Notes under the pieces: model-generated
Told to the model about the DNA's origin: nothing
Database searches by the model: none
What the model saw: the letters and a program-made list of their open reading frames with translations, nothing else
From: a bacterium
GTDB lineage: Bacteria > Patescibacteria > Dojkabacteria > JAKAPS01 > JAJZLI01
Length of the DNA stretch: 64,000 bases
Assembly (NCBI GenBank): GCA_021846685.1
Contig: JAJZWL010000004.1
Coordinates: forward strand, 12,014 to 76,013
Reading direction: 5' to 3'
Translations under genes and position numbers: made by a program
Shown: piece by piece, positions 10,107 to 19,281 of the stretch
Layout: the number at the start of each line of letters is the position of its first letter
Position numbering within the stretch: the first letter of the stretch is position 1

Positions 10107-10128
10107 TTAACCTAATGATTAGGGTTAA
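10107..10128. promoter_or_regulatory. Imperfect palindrome between RND and GlyRS genes (possible operator)
   Basis: TTAACCTAAT and ATTAGGGTTAA form an inverted repeat with a 1-nt centre and one extra G in the right arm. It lies about 43 nt upstream of the RND start codon and 66 nt before the GlyRS promoter. The size and symmetry suit a dimeric repressor site, and exporter genes are commonly controlled this way, but no regulator gene is adjacent. Confidence 0.35.
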
Positions 10129-10171
10129 TATAGTAACATACATATATATTTTTTCCAATAGCTATTTAAAT

Positions 10172-10199
10172 TTGTTTTTAAAAGAGTTTCTGTTAAAAT
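10172..10199 (+). promoter_or_regulatory. Promoter of the GlyRS operon
   Basis: TTGTTT at 10172-10177 and an extended -10 (TGT-TAAAAT, hexamer 10194-10199) are separated by 16 nt. The -10 box overlaps the upstream ATG at 10198, so that codon would not be in the mRNA. Transcription would start about at the second ATG at 10207. Confidence 0.55.
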
Positions 10200-10206
10200 G
10201 AAATAT

Positions 10207-11562
10207 ATGGATAATATTGTTTCACTTGCAAAAAGAAGAGGTTTTGTATATCCGGCTTCTGATATATATGGAGGTTTAGCTAATTCATGGGATTATGGAC
10301 CTATGGGGGCTTTAATGAAGGAAAATATTAAAAATGAATGGATCAAAGAGTTTGTTTCTTCTAGAGATGATATGATCTTAATTGATAGTGCTATTATTCA
10401 GAATTCCAGTGTATGGGATGCTTCCGGACATTTAGAAAAATTTACAGATCCTATGTTAGAGTGTTCTAAATGTCATAAAAGATTTAGAGCGGATAACCTT
10501 ATTGAAGATGTTCTGGGTATAGATGTAGATGGTAGGACTTCTTTAGAAATCGATACAATAATTCAAAATAATAATATTAAATGTCCTGTATGTGGGGGGA
10601 AATTGTCTGAAGTTAAAAATTTTAATTTAATGTTTAATACAAAATTAGGTCCAGTAGATGTATCTTCAGACACAGTATATCTTAGACCTGAAACTTGTCA
10701 GGGAATTTTTACTAATTTTGACAATATACTCAAAAGTACAAGATTACACTTGCCTTTTGGTGTTGCTCAAATAGGAAAATCTTTCAGAAATGAAATAACT
10801 CCAGGAAATTTTATATTTAGAACGTTGGAGTTTGAACAAATGGAAATTGAATATTTTACAAAAGAAGAAAATGCTGATGAAAATTTTAATTATTGGTTAG
10901 ATTTATTTAAGAAATGGTATATAAAAATAGGAATAAAGAAAGAAAATTTGAAAGAAGTTGAATTAACTAAGGAGCAAAGAGCTCATTATTCAAAAAGAAC
11001 AGTTGATTTATATTTTAATTTTCCTTTTGGATTCAAAGAATTACAGTCTTTTGCCAATAGAGCAGATTATGATTTAAAATCTCATTCTGAAAAATCAAAG
11101 AAAAAACTTCATTATTTCGATACAGATACTAATAAAAATATAGTACCATTTGTGATTGAACCTTCTGTAGGATTAGGAAGATTATTCTTAGCACTTCTTT
11201 CAAATGGATATAGGGAAGAAAAAGTCCTAAATGATACAAGAGTTGTACTTTCTCTCTCTTCCAGAATTGCTCCATATCAATTAGCAATTTTTCCCCTAGT
11301 ATCTAAGGATAAAGATATGAAAGATATATCATATAATTTATATACAGATTTAAGAAAGGACTATAGATGTTCCTATGATGATATTGGCGCTATTGGAAAA
11401 AGATATAGAAGACAAGATGAAATTGGAACACCTCTTTGTATTACCGTTGATAATGATTCCCTGAAAGACAATGCTGTTACAGTAAGAGATAGGGATACTA
11501 TGGAACAAAAGAGAGTGTCAATAGATAATATTAGAGATTATGTCGATAAATGTTTTTTGTAA
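10207..11562 (+). CDS. glyQS: Glycyl-tRNA synthetase, alpha2 type
   Basis: A 451-residue class II synthetase that charges tRNA-Gly. It has the eukaryote/archaea-like homodimeric form rather than the bacterial alpha2-beta2 form. The N-terminal motif YPASDIYGGLANSWDYGP, a zinc-ribbon insertion (CSKCHKRF and CPVCGGKL, about residues 87-140), motif 2 FRNEITPGNFIFRTLEFEQ and motif 3 GLGRLFLALL are all present, followed by the anticodon-binding domain. An ATG 9 nt upstream is in frame, but it lies inside the -10 box, so 10207 is preferred. The 3' end overlaps rsmI by 13 nt. Confidence 0.95.
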   Translation: MDNIVSLAKRRGFVYPASDIYGGLANSWDYGPMGALMKENIKNEWIKEFVSSRDDMILIDSAIIQNSSVWDASGHLEKFTDPMLECSKCHKRFRADNLIEDVLGIDVDGRTSLEIDTIIQNNNIKCPVCGGKLSEVKNFNLMFNTKLGPVDVSSDTVYLRPETCQGIFTNFDNILKSTRLHLPFGVAQIGKSFRNEITPGNFIFRTLEFEQMEIEYFTKEENADENFNYWLDLFKKWYIKIGIKKENLKEVELTKEQRAHYSKRTVDLYFNFPFGFKELQSFANRADYDLKSHSEKSKKKLHYFDTDTNKNIVPFVIEPSVGLGRLFLALLSNGYREEKVLNDTRVVLSLSSRIAPYQLAIFPLVSKDKDMKDISYNLYTDLRKDYRCSYDDIGAIGKRYRRQDEIGTPLCITVDNDSLKDNAVTVRDRDTMEQKRVSIDNIRDYVDKCFL

Positions 11563-12215
11563 TTCCTACTCCAATTGGTAATTTAGAAGATATTACTCCT
11601 AGAGCAATCAATACAATAAAATCCTTAGATATACTTTTTTGTGAAAATACTCAAAATACTAATAATTTACTTTTAAAATTTAATATAAAAGGGGTAACTT
11701 TAAAAAAGTATGTGGATTATAATGAACAGAAAATTATTCCGGAAATATTATCATTATTGTCCGAAAATAAAAAAATAGGACTTGTATCAGATGCAGGATA
11801 TCCTACAATTTCAGATCCCGGATATAAACTTTTAAGAGCTATAAAGAATAACGGAATAAACTATACTGTACTTCCTGGAGCTACTAGTATATTACCTACA
11901 CTTATTTATTCTGCGCTACCTTCAAATAATTTTGTTTTTATAGGATTTTTATCTAAAAAACAGGGGAAAGTAAAACAAGAGTTATTGAAATTTTCAGGAA
12001 TGACTACTATATTCTTTGAATCTCCTCATAGAATTATTAAAACTTTAAAACTTTTAAATGATGAATTTCCAGATTCTCAAATTACTATCTGTCGAGAAAT
12101 TAGTAAATTACATGAAGAAGTAATTTCAGGGAATATATCTGATGTATACACTCAATTTGCTAAAAGGGAAAGTATAAAAGGAGAGATGTCTATTGCAATT
12201 TTAATAAATAATTGA
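11550..12215 (+). CDS. rsmI: 16S rRNA 2'-O-ribose C1402 methyltransferase RsmI
   Basis: A 221-residue RsmI of the tetrapyrrole-methylase (SAM-dependent) fold, which methylates C1402 in the ribosomal P site. Visible blocks are PTPIGNLEDITPRA at the N-terminus, SDAGYPTISDPGY, LPGATSILPTLIYSALPS, FIGFLSKKQGK and FESPHRI. It is shorter than the usual 270-290 residues because the C-terminal extra domain is missing. It overlaps the GlyRS gene by 13 nt and therefore shares its promoter. Confidence 0.93.
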   Translation: MFFVIPTPIGNLEDITPRAINTIKSLDILFCENTQNTNNLLLKFNIKGVTLKKYVDYNEQKIIPEILSLLSENKKIGLVSDAGYPTISDPGYKLLRAIKNNGINYTVLPGATSILPTLIYSALPSNNFVFIGFLSKKQGKVKQELLKFSGMTTIFFESPHRIIKTLKLLNDEFPDSQITICREISKLHEEVISGNISDVYTQFAKRESIKGEMSIAILINN

Positions 12216-12231
12216 TAGGATACCTAATTGT

Positions 12232-12987
12232 ATGTCAGTTATAGAAGTTAAAGATATAAAGAAGAAATATGGTGAAGTTGTTGCTGTTTCTGGTGTGAGT
12301 TTTTCTGTAGAGAAAGGAGAAGTATTTGGACTTTTAGGTCCCAATGGAGCAGGAAAAACTACAACGGTAGAGATGCTTGAAGGAATTACGAAAATTGATG
12401 AAGGTGAAGCATTTATAGAGGGAATCAAAGTAAGTCAAAACAACCATACATTACAAAATATTATAGGTGTGTCACTGCAGAGTAATAATTTTTTTGATGA
12501 TTTAAGTCTTGCAGAAATATTATCTCTTTTTGCAAGTTTTTTTAATATTAAAATTAATCCAAAAGAATATTTAGAGGAAGTTACACTAGTTGAAAAATCA
12601 AAAACAAAATTCAAAGAGATATCAGGGGGGCAGAAACAAAGATTTACTATAGCTTTAGCTTTAGTTAATAATCCAAAGGTTTTATTTCTAGATGAACCAA
12701 CAACTGGTTTAGATCCTCAATCAAGGAGACATTTATGGGATATAGTAGAAGGGTTAAAGGAGAAAGGTAAGACGATAATCCTTACAACTCATTTCATGGA
12801 TGAAGCAGAACGTCTTGCAGACAGAGTTGCTGTTATGGATTCGGGAAAGATATTAAAAATGGGTACACCTACAGAGTTAATACAAGATCTTATTAAGACA
12901 GGTTTTAAGAAAAAAATTGTTGCAGATGAAAGAGCAAATCTTGAAGATGTATTTATAGATTTAACTGGGAAAAATTTAAGAGATTAA
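12232..12987 (+). CDS. ABC transporter ATP-binding protein (ABC-2 exporter)
   Basis: A 251-residue ATPase with Walker A GPNGAGKTT near residue 35, the signature SGGQKQRF and Walker B LFLDEPTTGLDPQ, followed by the switch histidine in LTTHFMDEAE. The C-terminus (NLEDVFIDLTGKNLRD) is typical of CcmA/DrrA-type ATPases that pair with ABC-2 permeases. The permease gene follows 4 nt downstream. The exported substrate could be a drug, lipid or glycan and cannot be determined. Confidence 0.93.
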   Translation: MSVIEVKDIKKKYGEVVAVSGVSFSVEKGEVFGLLGPNGAGKTTTVEMLEGITKIDEGEAFIEGIKVSQNNHTLQNIIGVSLQSNNFFDDLSLAEILSLFASFFNIKINPKEYLEEVTLVEKSKTKFKEISGGQKQRFTIALALVNNPKVLFLDEPTTGLDPQSRRHLWDIVEGLKEKGKTIILTTHFMDEAERLADRVAVMDSGKILKMGTPTELIQDLIKTGFKKKIVADERANLEDVFIDLTGKNLRD

Positions 12988-12991
12988 GATT

Positions 12992-14158
12992 ATGATTAAA
13001 AGAATATATAGCTTTACAATTGCAAGTTTGAAAATGACATTTAGAAATAGATTCGCATTAATGATGTCATTCTTTTTCCCTATTGCACTTATACTTGCTT
13101 TTGGTTTTTTTAATAATTCTTCTGCACCAAAACTTAATATAGATATTTTAGGTAGTAAAAATACATCAACTATACAAAATAATATTGTAACTGAATTAAA
13201 AAAGTCTGGCAATGTAAATATAAAGAAAATATCTACATTGTCGTATGGTAAAAATAAAATTAAAAATAATAGTATAGATCTATTAATGTATATAACTCCA
13301 TCAGCTTCTTCTTTTAGTCGTATATTTACTAAGTGTAATGTTGGAAAAGCATGTCCTCAGTTGGTTGGGATAAAATCAATTCCTAATTATAAGATATCTT
13401 TTTATGTAAATAAATTTTCTACTAATCTTACTTATGCAGAATTATTTATATCTGGATTTAAGTATAATGCACTAAAATCAGTTGTGTCTGTAAATCATAT
13501 CTCTTTACCATTCACATACTCTCAGACTTTTCTTACAAGTGGAAAGGAAGAAAATAGTTATATAGATTTTCTAATACCTGGTGTCCTAGCTCTAGCTTTA
13601 ATGCAAGGAATTATCTTTGCTGTTATAAACATAATAGTTAACTACAAAGAATTGGGAGTATTGAGAAGATTGGCAGTCACACCTTTAACCAAATCTGATT
13701 TTATAGCCTCATTGACAATCACCAGATTAATTTTTGGTTTAATTCAAATAGCAATTTTAATTGTAATAGCTGCAGTATTTTTAAATGTTATTCCAGTAGG
13801 AGGAGTTTTCGGGTTTGCTAATCTTACTGTGGTAATTATTCTTGGAGCTTTAATGTTTGTAACTCTGGCTCTTATAATTTCAACAATTTCAAATAAAACA
13901 GCAACCGTCTTTCCAATCGCGAATCTTATAACTTTGCCTATGTTATTTTTATCAGGAATATTTTTCCCTGTAAAAAATCTTCCTTCTTGGTTAAGATCTA
14001 TTGTTAATTTATTACCTTTAACTTATCTTGCTAATGCTCTTAGGGGTATTTATGATCATGGATACTCTCTTTTAACAATTCATAATGACCTGATTGGAAT
14101 GGCTGTCTGGATTATTATATTCTTTCTTCTAAATATTTTGTTTTTTAAATGGGAATAA
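12992..14158 (+). CDS. ABC-2 type permease
   Basis: A 388-residue permease partner of the preceding ATPase. One N-terminal membrane helix (about residues 22-41) is followed by a roughly 150-residue extracellular domain and then by a block of five hydrophobic helices. The conserved ABC-2 region includes YIDFLIPGVLALALMQG, LGVLRRLAVTPLTKSDF and LSGIFFPVKNLPSWLR. This is the DrrB/YhgE-like arrangement. The 3' end overlaps the convergent membrane-protein gene by 30 nt. Confidence 0.92.
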   Translation: MIKRIYSFTIASLKMTFRNRFALMMSFFFPIALILAFGFFNNSSAPKLNIDILGSKNTSTIQNNIVTELKKSGNVNIKKISTLSYGKNKIKNNSIDLLMYITPSASSFSRIFTKCNVGKACPQLVGIKSIPNYKISFYVNKFSTNLTYAELFISGFKYNALKSVVSVNHISLPFTYSQTFLTSGKEENSYIDFLIPGVLALALMQGIIFAVINIIVNYKELGVLRRLAVTPLTKSDFIASLTITRLIFGLIQIAILIVIAAVFLNVIPVGGVFGFANLTVVIILGALMFVTLALIISTISNKTATVFPIANLITLPMLFLSGIFFPVKNLPSWLRSIVNLLPLTYLANALRGIYDHGYSLLTIHNDLIGMAVWIIIFFLLNILFFKWE

Positions 14159-14848
14159 CACAAGTATTATAAATAATATTACAAATCCTATTGCTATAAA
14201 TAAATCATTTAATTCTCCTGCAATTAATATGAAAGGAGTTATCAATATAAGTGTGAAATTATCAGATCCATCATAAGATATTGCCTCTGTTATAGATAAT
14301 ATTAAAGATAATAACATTGTAGTTACAAATTCTATTGAAGATGATAGAAATATAAAACTAGAAACTATAAAAAATGTAAATGTACCCATATATGATTTAT
14401 TGTCATTTAATATATTATATTCCTGAATTGGAACATTCATGCCTACTAAAGCTGCAAATGAATCTGAAATTCCGGTAATAAGTAAAGCTTCTCTTATTAA
14501 AAATAATTTATCATAAAAAATCAGAGCTATAATGATTAAAGCTATAGCATAAAATATACCTCCCAAATTTGATTTCTTTGTTCTACTATTATTAAGTGAG
14601 TGAAAAAGATGAAGATATTTAGATGCAATTACAGAAATTAGAGATTCTGCAACTAGTATAATGAAAAAAGTTTGGCTTAAAAGAAAGGTTGCAACGATAA
14701 ATAATATAGATGTTTCAATGTGAACAAGTTTTCTTAAATATTCCTTACTTTTATTTTTGTCTAATTTTTTGAAAATATATTCGGAGGTTATTAGAACAAC
14801 TATAAAAAGTAGATTTAATATTATAATATAAGCTATATTTTTATTTAT
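14129..14848 (-). CDS. Multi-spanning membrane protein with apparent ATA start
   Basis: The frame is open from the region of 14860 down to the stop at 14129, but it contains no ATG, GTG or upstream TTG before 14566. A perfect TATAAT (14855-14860 on this strand) is followed after exactly 6 nt by an ATA codon at 14848, the same geometry as ATG in other leaderless genes here. Translation from there gives 239 residues with about six or seven membrane helices, beginning I-N-K-N-I-A-Y. The only conventional start is TTG at 14566, which would cut off 94 residues and the first helices. The family is not recognised. The start is either a rare ATA codon or a mutated or misread ATG. Confidence 0.55.
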   Translation of the reverse strand: MNKNIAYIIILNLLFIVVLITSEYIFKKLDKNKSKEYLRKLVHIETSILFIVATFLLSQTFFIILVAESLISVIASKYLHLFHSLNNSRTKKSNLGGIFYAIALIIIALIFYDKLFLIREALLITGISDSFAALVGMNVPIQEYNILNDNKSYMGTFTFFIVSSFIFLSSSIEFVTTMLLSLILSITEAISYDGSDNFTLILITPFILIAGELNDLFIAIGFVILFIILVLFPFKKQNI

Positions 14849-14854
14849 GATATT

Positions 14855-14860
14855 ATTATA
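14855..14860 (-). promoter_or_regulatory. -10 box of the ATA-start membrane protein gene
   Basis: Read on the minus strand, TATAAT ends 6 nt before the ATA codon at 14848. A second TATAAT lies a few bases further upstream. This spacing matches the leaderless promoters of the GT operon and mraZ and is the main argument for the long version of the gene. Confidence 0.5.
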
Positions 14861-14945
14861 TATAAAATATTATAGCTTATAATACACTAACTTCAGAGAA
14901 AAAAAAAGTTTGTAATTGCTAATATATTATTATACAATGCTCAAT

Positions 14946-15389
14946 ATGTCTTTAGAATTTTCTAAACAAAAATTTTTTGTAGTGTATCTAGTTATTTCCT
15001 TGGCTTTATTTGGATTACAATTTATTTCTAATAATAAATTATTTTTAAGTATTATTGTTTTTTTAGATTTCTTTTTCTTTATAGGATTTTTTATATATTC
15101 TGGGTTGAAAATGAAAGAACAATCCTTTAATTTTAAAAATATTGCAGCTTTTTCTGCATTTACATCTGGTGTAACAATGGTAGTCTCAGAGATCATATCT
15201 TTCTTTGTATTCAAGTTATATACAGAACATCAAGTACATAATGTTAAATTATTACCTCATAATGAATATTTAATAATATTATTAATTTCAATTATTTTTG
15301 GAATAATTTTTAATATTCTAGTTGCTATTTTATTAGCATATTTAGGAACAAAGTTATATAAAGCTGATATTAATAAGACTGATATATGA
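14946..15389 (+). CDS. Four-helix membrane protein preceding the MacB-like gene
   Basis: A 147-residue hydrophobic protein with four predicted membrane helices, a layout like DUF4199-type small membrane proteins, but without a firm family match. In-frame ATG codons lie at 14937 and 14946. A TACAAT box overlaps the first, which favours 14946. Its 3' end overlaps the MacB-like gene by 4 nt (ATGA), so it may be an accessory subunit of that exporter. Confidence 0.65.
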   Translation: MSLEFSKQKFFVVYLVISLALFGLQFISNNKLFLSIIVFLDFFFFIGFFIYSGLKMKEQSFNFKNIAAFSAFTSGVTMVVSEIISFFVFKLYTEHQVHNVKLLPHNEYLIILLISIIFGIIFNILVAILLAYLGTKLYKADINKTDI

Positions 15390-17365
15390 TTAAAATAGAA
15401 AATCTTTCAAGAGATTATAAATTGGGAGATGGTACTGATTTTTTTGCACTTAAAGATATTAGTATAGAAATCCCAAAAGGTATATTTATAGGAGTACTAG
15501 GTCCGTCAGGGTCTGGAAAAAGTACTTTTATGCATCTTATTGGAGGTATGGATAGGCCTTCAAGTGGAAAAATATTAATAGATTCAGTGGATATCTCTAC
15601 TCTTAGTGCTAATGAATTATCCTATTTCAGAAGAAATAATATAGGTTTTGTTTTTCAATCATTCTATTTAATAGAATCTCTTAGTGTTATAGAGAATGTT
15701 ATGACTCCAGCTATTTTTTCTGGAATGTCTACTAGGGATGCAAGGCAAAAGGCAAAGGAAATTCTTTCTGAGTTGAATATAACAGATAAATTAGACTTAA
15801 AAGTATCTAATTTATCTGGCGGTCAAAAACAAAGAGTTGCAATAGCCAGAGCCTTAATGAATGATCCAGATATAATTCTTGCTGATGAACCTACTGGAAA
15901 CCTAGATTCTAAAAATGGAGAAGAGGTTATGTCTATCCTCAAAAATCTTGTTAAAAAAGGAAAAACTGTTATTATGGTTACTCATAATAAAGATTTAATT
16001 TCTGAATCTCCATTTATAATATCTTTTATGGATGGAAAAATTGTAGATATTAATAAAAATAAAATTGATATACCACAGAATCCTAATAATTCTAAGCATA
16101 AAAATAGAAGTATTAATTTTGTAGAACTTTTTAAACTTGCAAAAAATAATATTTTTCAGAATAAATTGAGAAATTTACTCACAGCAATAGGTATTTCCAT
16201 TGGAGTCGCTATGTTGATTATTCTTCTGTCTTTTGGATTTGGACTTAAGGCAAATTTAGAAAAAGGGCTTTCCTCTATAATATCTACTAATACTATTACT
16301 GTATCTCCTAGTAAAAATTCAGGATTCTCATTTTCCCCCGTTACTGCTGTATCAAAAGGAAAATTAAAAATTTTGGATTTATCAACTATTAAAACTTTGT
16401 CTAAGATAAAAAATGTTAAAGAAGATTGGGGGCAAAATGCTTTTTTCGGAAATATGTCTTTTAAACATACTAAAGGGGCAATATATATAGAATCATTATC
16501 CCCTCATCAATATATAAATAGTTCTATATATAGTTCAATAGCAGTAGGTAAAATTCCTCAAGGTGATAAAGGAGGAATATTATTACAAAGAACAGTAGCT
16601 AAGGAGTTTAGTAAAAATATCAATAGTTTGGTGGGTAAAAATATAAAAATATCAATTGGATCAGGTGCTTCTGTTCTAAGTCCTACTAGTTTGTATACAA
16701 AAGCTCAAACATTCTCAATTAAAATTGTAGGAATAACTTCTGGACACTTATCATATATATCATATAATCAATCTATTTTATGGAGTAAACTTTTAGAAAA
16801 TACAAAAAATCCTAAATTTTCAAATATAGAGGTTTTATCAAATAGCACTTCTAATGTTAAAACTATTGCATCTATAATCTCTAGTAAAGGTTATGGAACT
16901 CAAACACTGGAGAGTGTTATTTCAGAACTGAATACTCCATTTTTAATAGTAGATAGTATTCTTGGTATTATTGGTGGGATATCATTAGTTGTATCTGCAA
17001 TCATGATATTAGTTATAATGTTGATGGAAATTTTAGAAAGAACAAGGGAGGTAGGTATACTTAAAGCAATTGGGGCAAAAAGGTCAGATATTCGTAATTT
17101 ATTTATATTAGAAACTATTATTATAGGATCTATTGGGGGAATTTTTGGTCTCGTTATTGGTATTATAGTTATAGATATTCTTAATTATTTTATTAATATA
17201 TTTATTAAATCATCAGGGGGGGCTGCTACTACTCTTTTTTCTTCACCTTTATACTTTTACTTGCTTGTTTTCTTATTTGGAATTTTTATTGCTGTTATAG
17301 CTGGACTATATCCTTCTTCAAAGGCTTCGAAAATGAATCCTATTGATGCATTACGATATGAGTAA
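15386..17365 (+). CDS. MacB-like ABC exporter, fused ATPase and permease
   Basis: A 659-residue single-chain half-transporter. The N-terminal ATPase has GPSGSGKSTF, signature LSGGQKQRVAIARAL and Walker B IILADEPTGNLDS. The C-terminal half has one membrane helix near residue 275, a roughly 220-residue extracellular MacB periplasmic core domain, and three final helices with the FtsX-type block RTREVGILKAIGAKRSDI. The family drives mechanical transport or signalling across the membrane (peptides, lipoproteins, antibiotics). The 3' end overlaps the convergent exonuclease gene by 15 nt. Confidence 0.93.
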   Translation: MIKIENLSRDYKLGDGTDFFALKDISIEIPKGIFIGVLGPSGSGKSTFMHLIGGMDRPSSGKILIDSVDISTLSANELSYFRRNNIGFVFQSFYLIESLSVIENVMTPAIFSGMSTRDARQKAKEILSELNITDKLDLKVSNLSGGQKQRVAIARALMNDPDIILADEPTGNLDSKNGEEVMSILKNLVKKGKTVIMVTHNKDLISESPFIISFMDGKIVDINKNKIDIPQNPNNSKHKNRSINFVELFKLAKNNIFQNKLRNLLTAIGISIGVAMLIILLSFGFGLKANLEKGLSSIISTNTITVSPSKNSGFSFSPVTAVSKGKLKILDLSTIKTLSKIKNVKEDWGQNAFFGNMSFKHTKGAIYIESLSPHQYINSSIYSSIAVGKIPQGDKGGILLQRTVAKEFSKNINSLVGKNIKISIGSGASVLSPTSLYTKAQTFSIKIVGITSGHLSYISYNQSILWSKLLENTKNPKFSNIEVLSNSTSNVKTIASIISSKGYGTQTLESVISELNTPFLIVDSILGIIGGISLVVSAIMILVIMLMEILERTREVGILKAIGAKRSDIRNLFILETIIIGSIGGIFGLVIGIIVIDILNYFINIFIKSSGGAATTLFSSPLYFYLLVFLFGIFIAVIAGLYPSSKASKMNPIDALRYE

Positions 17366-17944
17366 ATTCTCTGGAACTGGATATCCTCTATAATCTTCTA
17401 ATATATTTTTACCATATATTAATCTGTAAAATGCCTCAGTTTCCATTAATGCTCCTGTTAGAGCATTATGAGGGTTCGGTTCACTTGGCATTCCTAGTAT
17501 TTCATATATTCTATTAGTATTTAATCTCGATATTTTAAAATCTAGATTATTTTTTATAACGTAATTGACACAAAGTGTATTTAAATCTACAGTTCTGAAT
17601 GTCATAGGAAATGTCATCTGGTTTCTTTCAAACGCCTTGATGAGGAAATCCCTATCAAATGAAGGATTTTGCCCTGCTATGATTTTTTCTGTATTTTGAT
17701 TATTTAACCATTTTAAAAAATTTACAATAATCTCTCTTTCGGAATGTTTATCTTTATTATCTATAATTTCTTTTTTAGAAAAGCCATTTATTTTTAAAGA
17801 TTCTAAATTGATTTCTGCATTATCAAAAACATTACATTCATCATAAAAAGTTTGTTTTGTATTTATAAAGTTTACAGCTCCTATACTGACAATGGAATTT
17901 GTGGAAGGATCAATACCAGTAGTTTCTACATCTACAACAATCAT
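17351..17944 (-). CDS. DnaQ/DEDD-family 3'-5' exonuclease
   Basis: A 197-residue exonuclease with ExoI motif VDVETTGIDP (catalytic Asp and Glu), ExoII in GQNPSFDRDFLIKAF and ExoIII in HNALTGALMETEAFYRL. These four acidic residues bind two metal ions. It is free-standing, as in proofreading epsilon subunits or RNase T/oligoribonuclease relatives, so the exact substrate is open. It lies 2 nt downstream of the YbjQ-family gene and both are read leftward. Confidence 0.88.
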   Translation of the reverse strand: MIVVDVETTGIDPSTNSIVSIGAVNFINTKQTFYDECNVFDNAEINLESLKINGFSKKEIIDNKDKHSEREIIVNFLKWLNNQNTEKIIAGQNPSFDRDFLIKAFERNQMTFPMTFRTVDLNTLCVNYVIKNNLDFKISRLNTNRIYEILGMPSEPNPHNALTGALMETEAFYRLIYGKNILEDYRGYPVPENLLIS

Positions 17945-17946
17945 TA

Positions 17947-18309
17947 TTATATTTTTTCAACTACTACTGCAGTACCATAACATAATACTTCTGAGATACC
18001 TGGAGCAACCTCATTTGTATCATATCTAACTGCAATTATTGCATTAGATCCAAATGCTTGAGCATGCTGACACATTAGATTGTATGCCTCATCTCTGGCT
18101 CTTTCACACATTTGGGTATATATAGTAATATTTCCTCCAAAAATAGTTTGTATACTTGCTCCAATATTCCCGACTATACTTCTAGATCTTACTATTATTC
18201 CCTTTACTAATCCTTTATTCTGTATTATCTTATAGCCATCAAGTATGAATGCTGTAGTTACCATAGATTTATCAAAGTTATTAACTGCATTTTCTTGATT
18301 ATTATTCAT
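17947..18309 (-). CDS. YbjQ/UPF0145 (DUF74) family protein
   Basis: A 120-residue member of the UPF0145 family, a small pentameric ring-forming beta/alpha fold of unknown role. Family hallmarks are KGLVKGIIVRSRSIVGNIGA, ARDEAYNLMCQHAQAFGSNA and IIAVRYDTNE, ending in CYGTAVVVE. A leading stretch of about 20 polar residues precedes the domain. The gene is the first of a two-gene leftward unit with the exonuclease. Confidence 0.9.
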   Translation of the reverse strand: MNNNQENAVNNFDKSMVTTAFILDGYKIIQNKGLVKGIIVRSRSIVGNIGASIQTIFGGNITIYTQMCERARDEAYNLMCQHAQAFGSNAIIAVRYDTNEVAPGISEVLCYGTAVVVEKI

Positions 18310-18372
18310 ACTATGTTAAAATGTCTGAAGTTATACCTGATTATATAGTGTATTTTATCAAAAATCTAGCTT

Positions 18373-19281
18373 ATGAAAATCTGTATTTTTTCTAGATCAA
18401 ATACTATCGAGGATGAAGCAATTAAGAGAGAATCTGAAAAAAGAGGTCATGAGTGTAGTATTATAAATCCAAAATCATTAATATTTAATTTTAGTGGTGA
18501 TTTAAAAATTACTACCAATGAGGGTATAGATCTTACATATTTTGATGTTTTTGTACCTAGAGTATTTTCTATAACAGAAACAATAGAAGGAAAAAAATAT
18601 AAAAGAAATTCCAAGAACCTTATTATTAAATATTTATTGGATCACGACAAGATATTTTTAGATAAAAATTATGACCACAAAAGGGAAACTCAGGGAAAAA
18701 TATATCAGTTATCTAGATTTAACAACTTTCATATTCCTATATTTCCTACTGTTTTTTTATATAGAACAGATAAAAAATATATAGAAAGTTCATTATTACA
18801 AGCTAAAATAAATCCTCCATATATTATCAAAGATGTAGCTGGTTCAAAGGGAGAGAATATATTTAAATGTGATAGTGTAGATGAAATTAAAGACAAGATT
18901 GAACAATATAATAATGTTTATTTTATGATTCAAGCATTTCATAAAATAGATCATGATTTGAGAATTTTAGTATTAGGCAATAGGGTATTAGGTGCAATAG
19001 AAAAAATTCATAAAAGTGGAGATTTTAAAGGTAATATTTCTCAAGGAGCAGATTCAAAAATTTTCAAGTTATCAAATGAATTAGAAACTCTAGCTTTAAT
19101 GACAAATAATATTTTGCAATATGATTTTACTGGTGTAGATATTGCAATTGTGGGGAATAAAAATTATATTTTAGAAGTTAATGAGGTTCCTCAATTTAGA
19201 GGTTTTGTTGAAACTACTGGATTGAATGTAGCTTTAGAAATAGTTAAATATTTAGAATATTTATATAACACATCTTTATGA
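18373..19281 (+). CDS. RimK-like ATP-grasp ligase, first of tandem pair
   Basis: A 302-residue ATP-grasp enzyme of the RimK/LysX/CofF group, which joins an amino acid (usually glutamate) to a carboxylate through an acyl-phosphate. Visible are the ATP lysine segment IIKDVAGSKGENI, the HDLRILVLGNRV strand, the GDFKGNISQGA loop and the metal-binding EVNEVPQFRGF, where family members usually have EVN-x-x-P. The paralogous second gene overlaps the stop by 4 nt. Substrates could be ribosomal protein S6, a cofactor or a small peptide. Confidence 0.87.
   Translation: MKICIFSRSNTIEDEAIKRESEKRGHECSIINPKSLIFNFSGDLKITTNEGIDLTYFDVFVPRVFSITETIEGKKYKRNSKNLIIKYLLDHDKIFLDKNYDHKRETQGKIYQLSRFNNFHIPIFPTVFLYRTDKKYIESSLLQAKINPPYIIKDVAGSKGENIFKCDSVDEIKDKIEQYNNVYFMIQAFHKIDHDLRILVLGNRVLGAIEKIHKSGDFKGNISQGADSKIFKLSNELETLALMTNNILQYDFTGVDIAIVGNKNYILEVNEVPQFRGFVETTGLNVALEIVKYLEYLYNTSL

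Noticed and set aside
18317..18390. Short upstream frame overlapping the start of the first RimK-like gene
   Set aside because: It is about 23 codons with no conservation evidence, and overlaps the ligase start in another frame.
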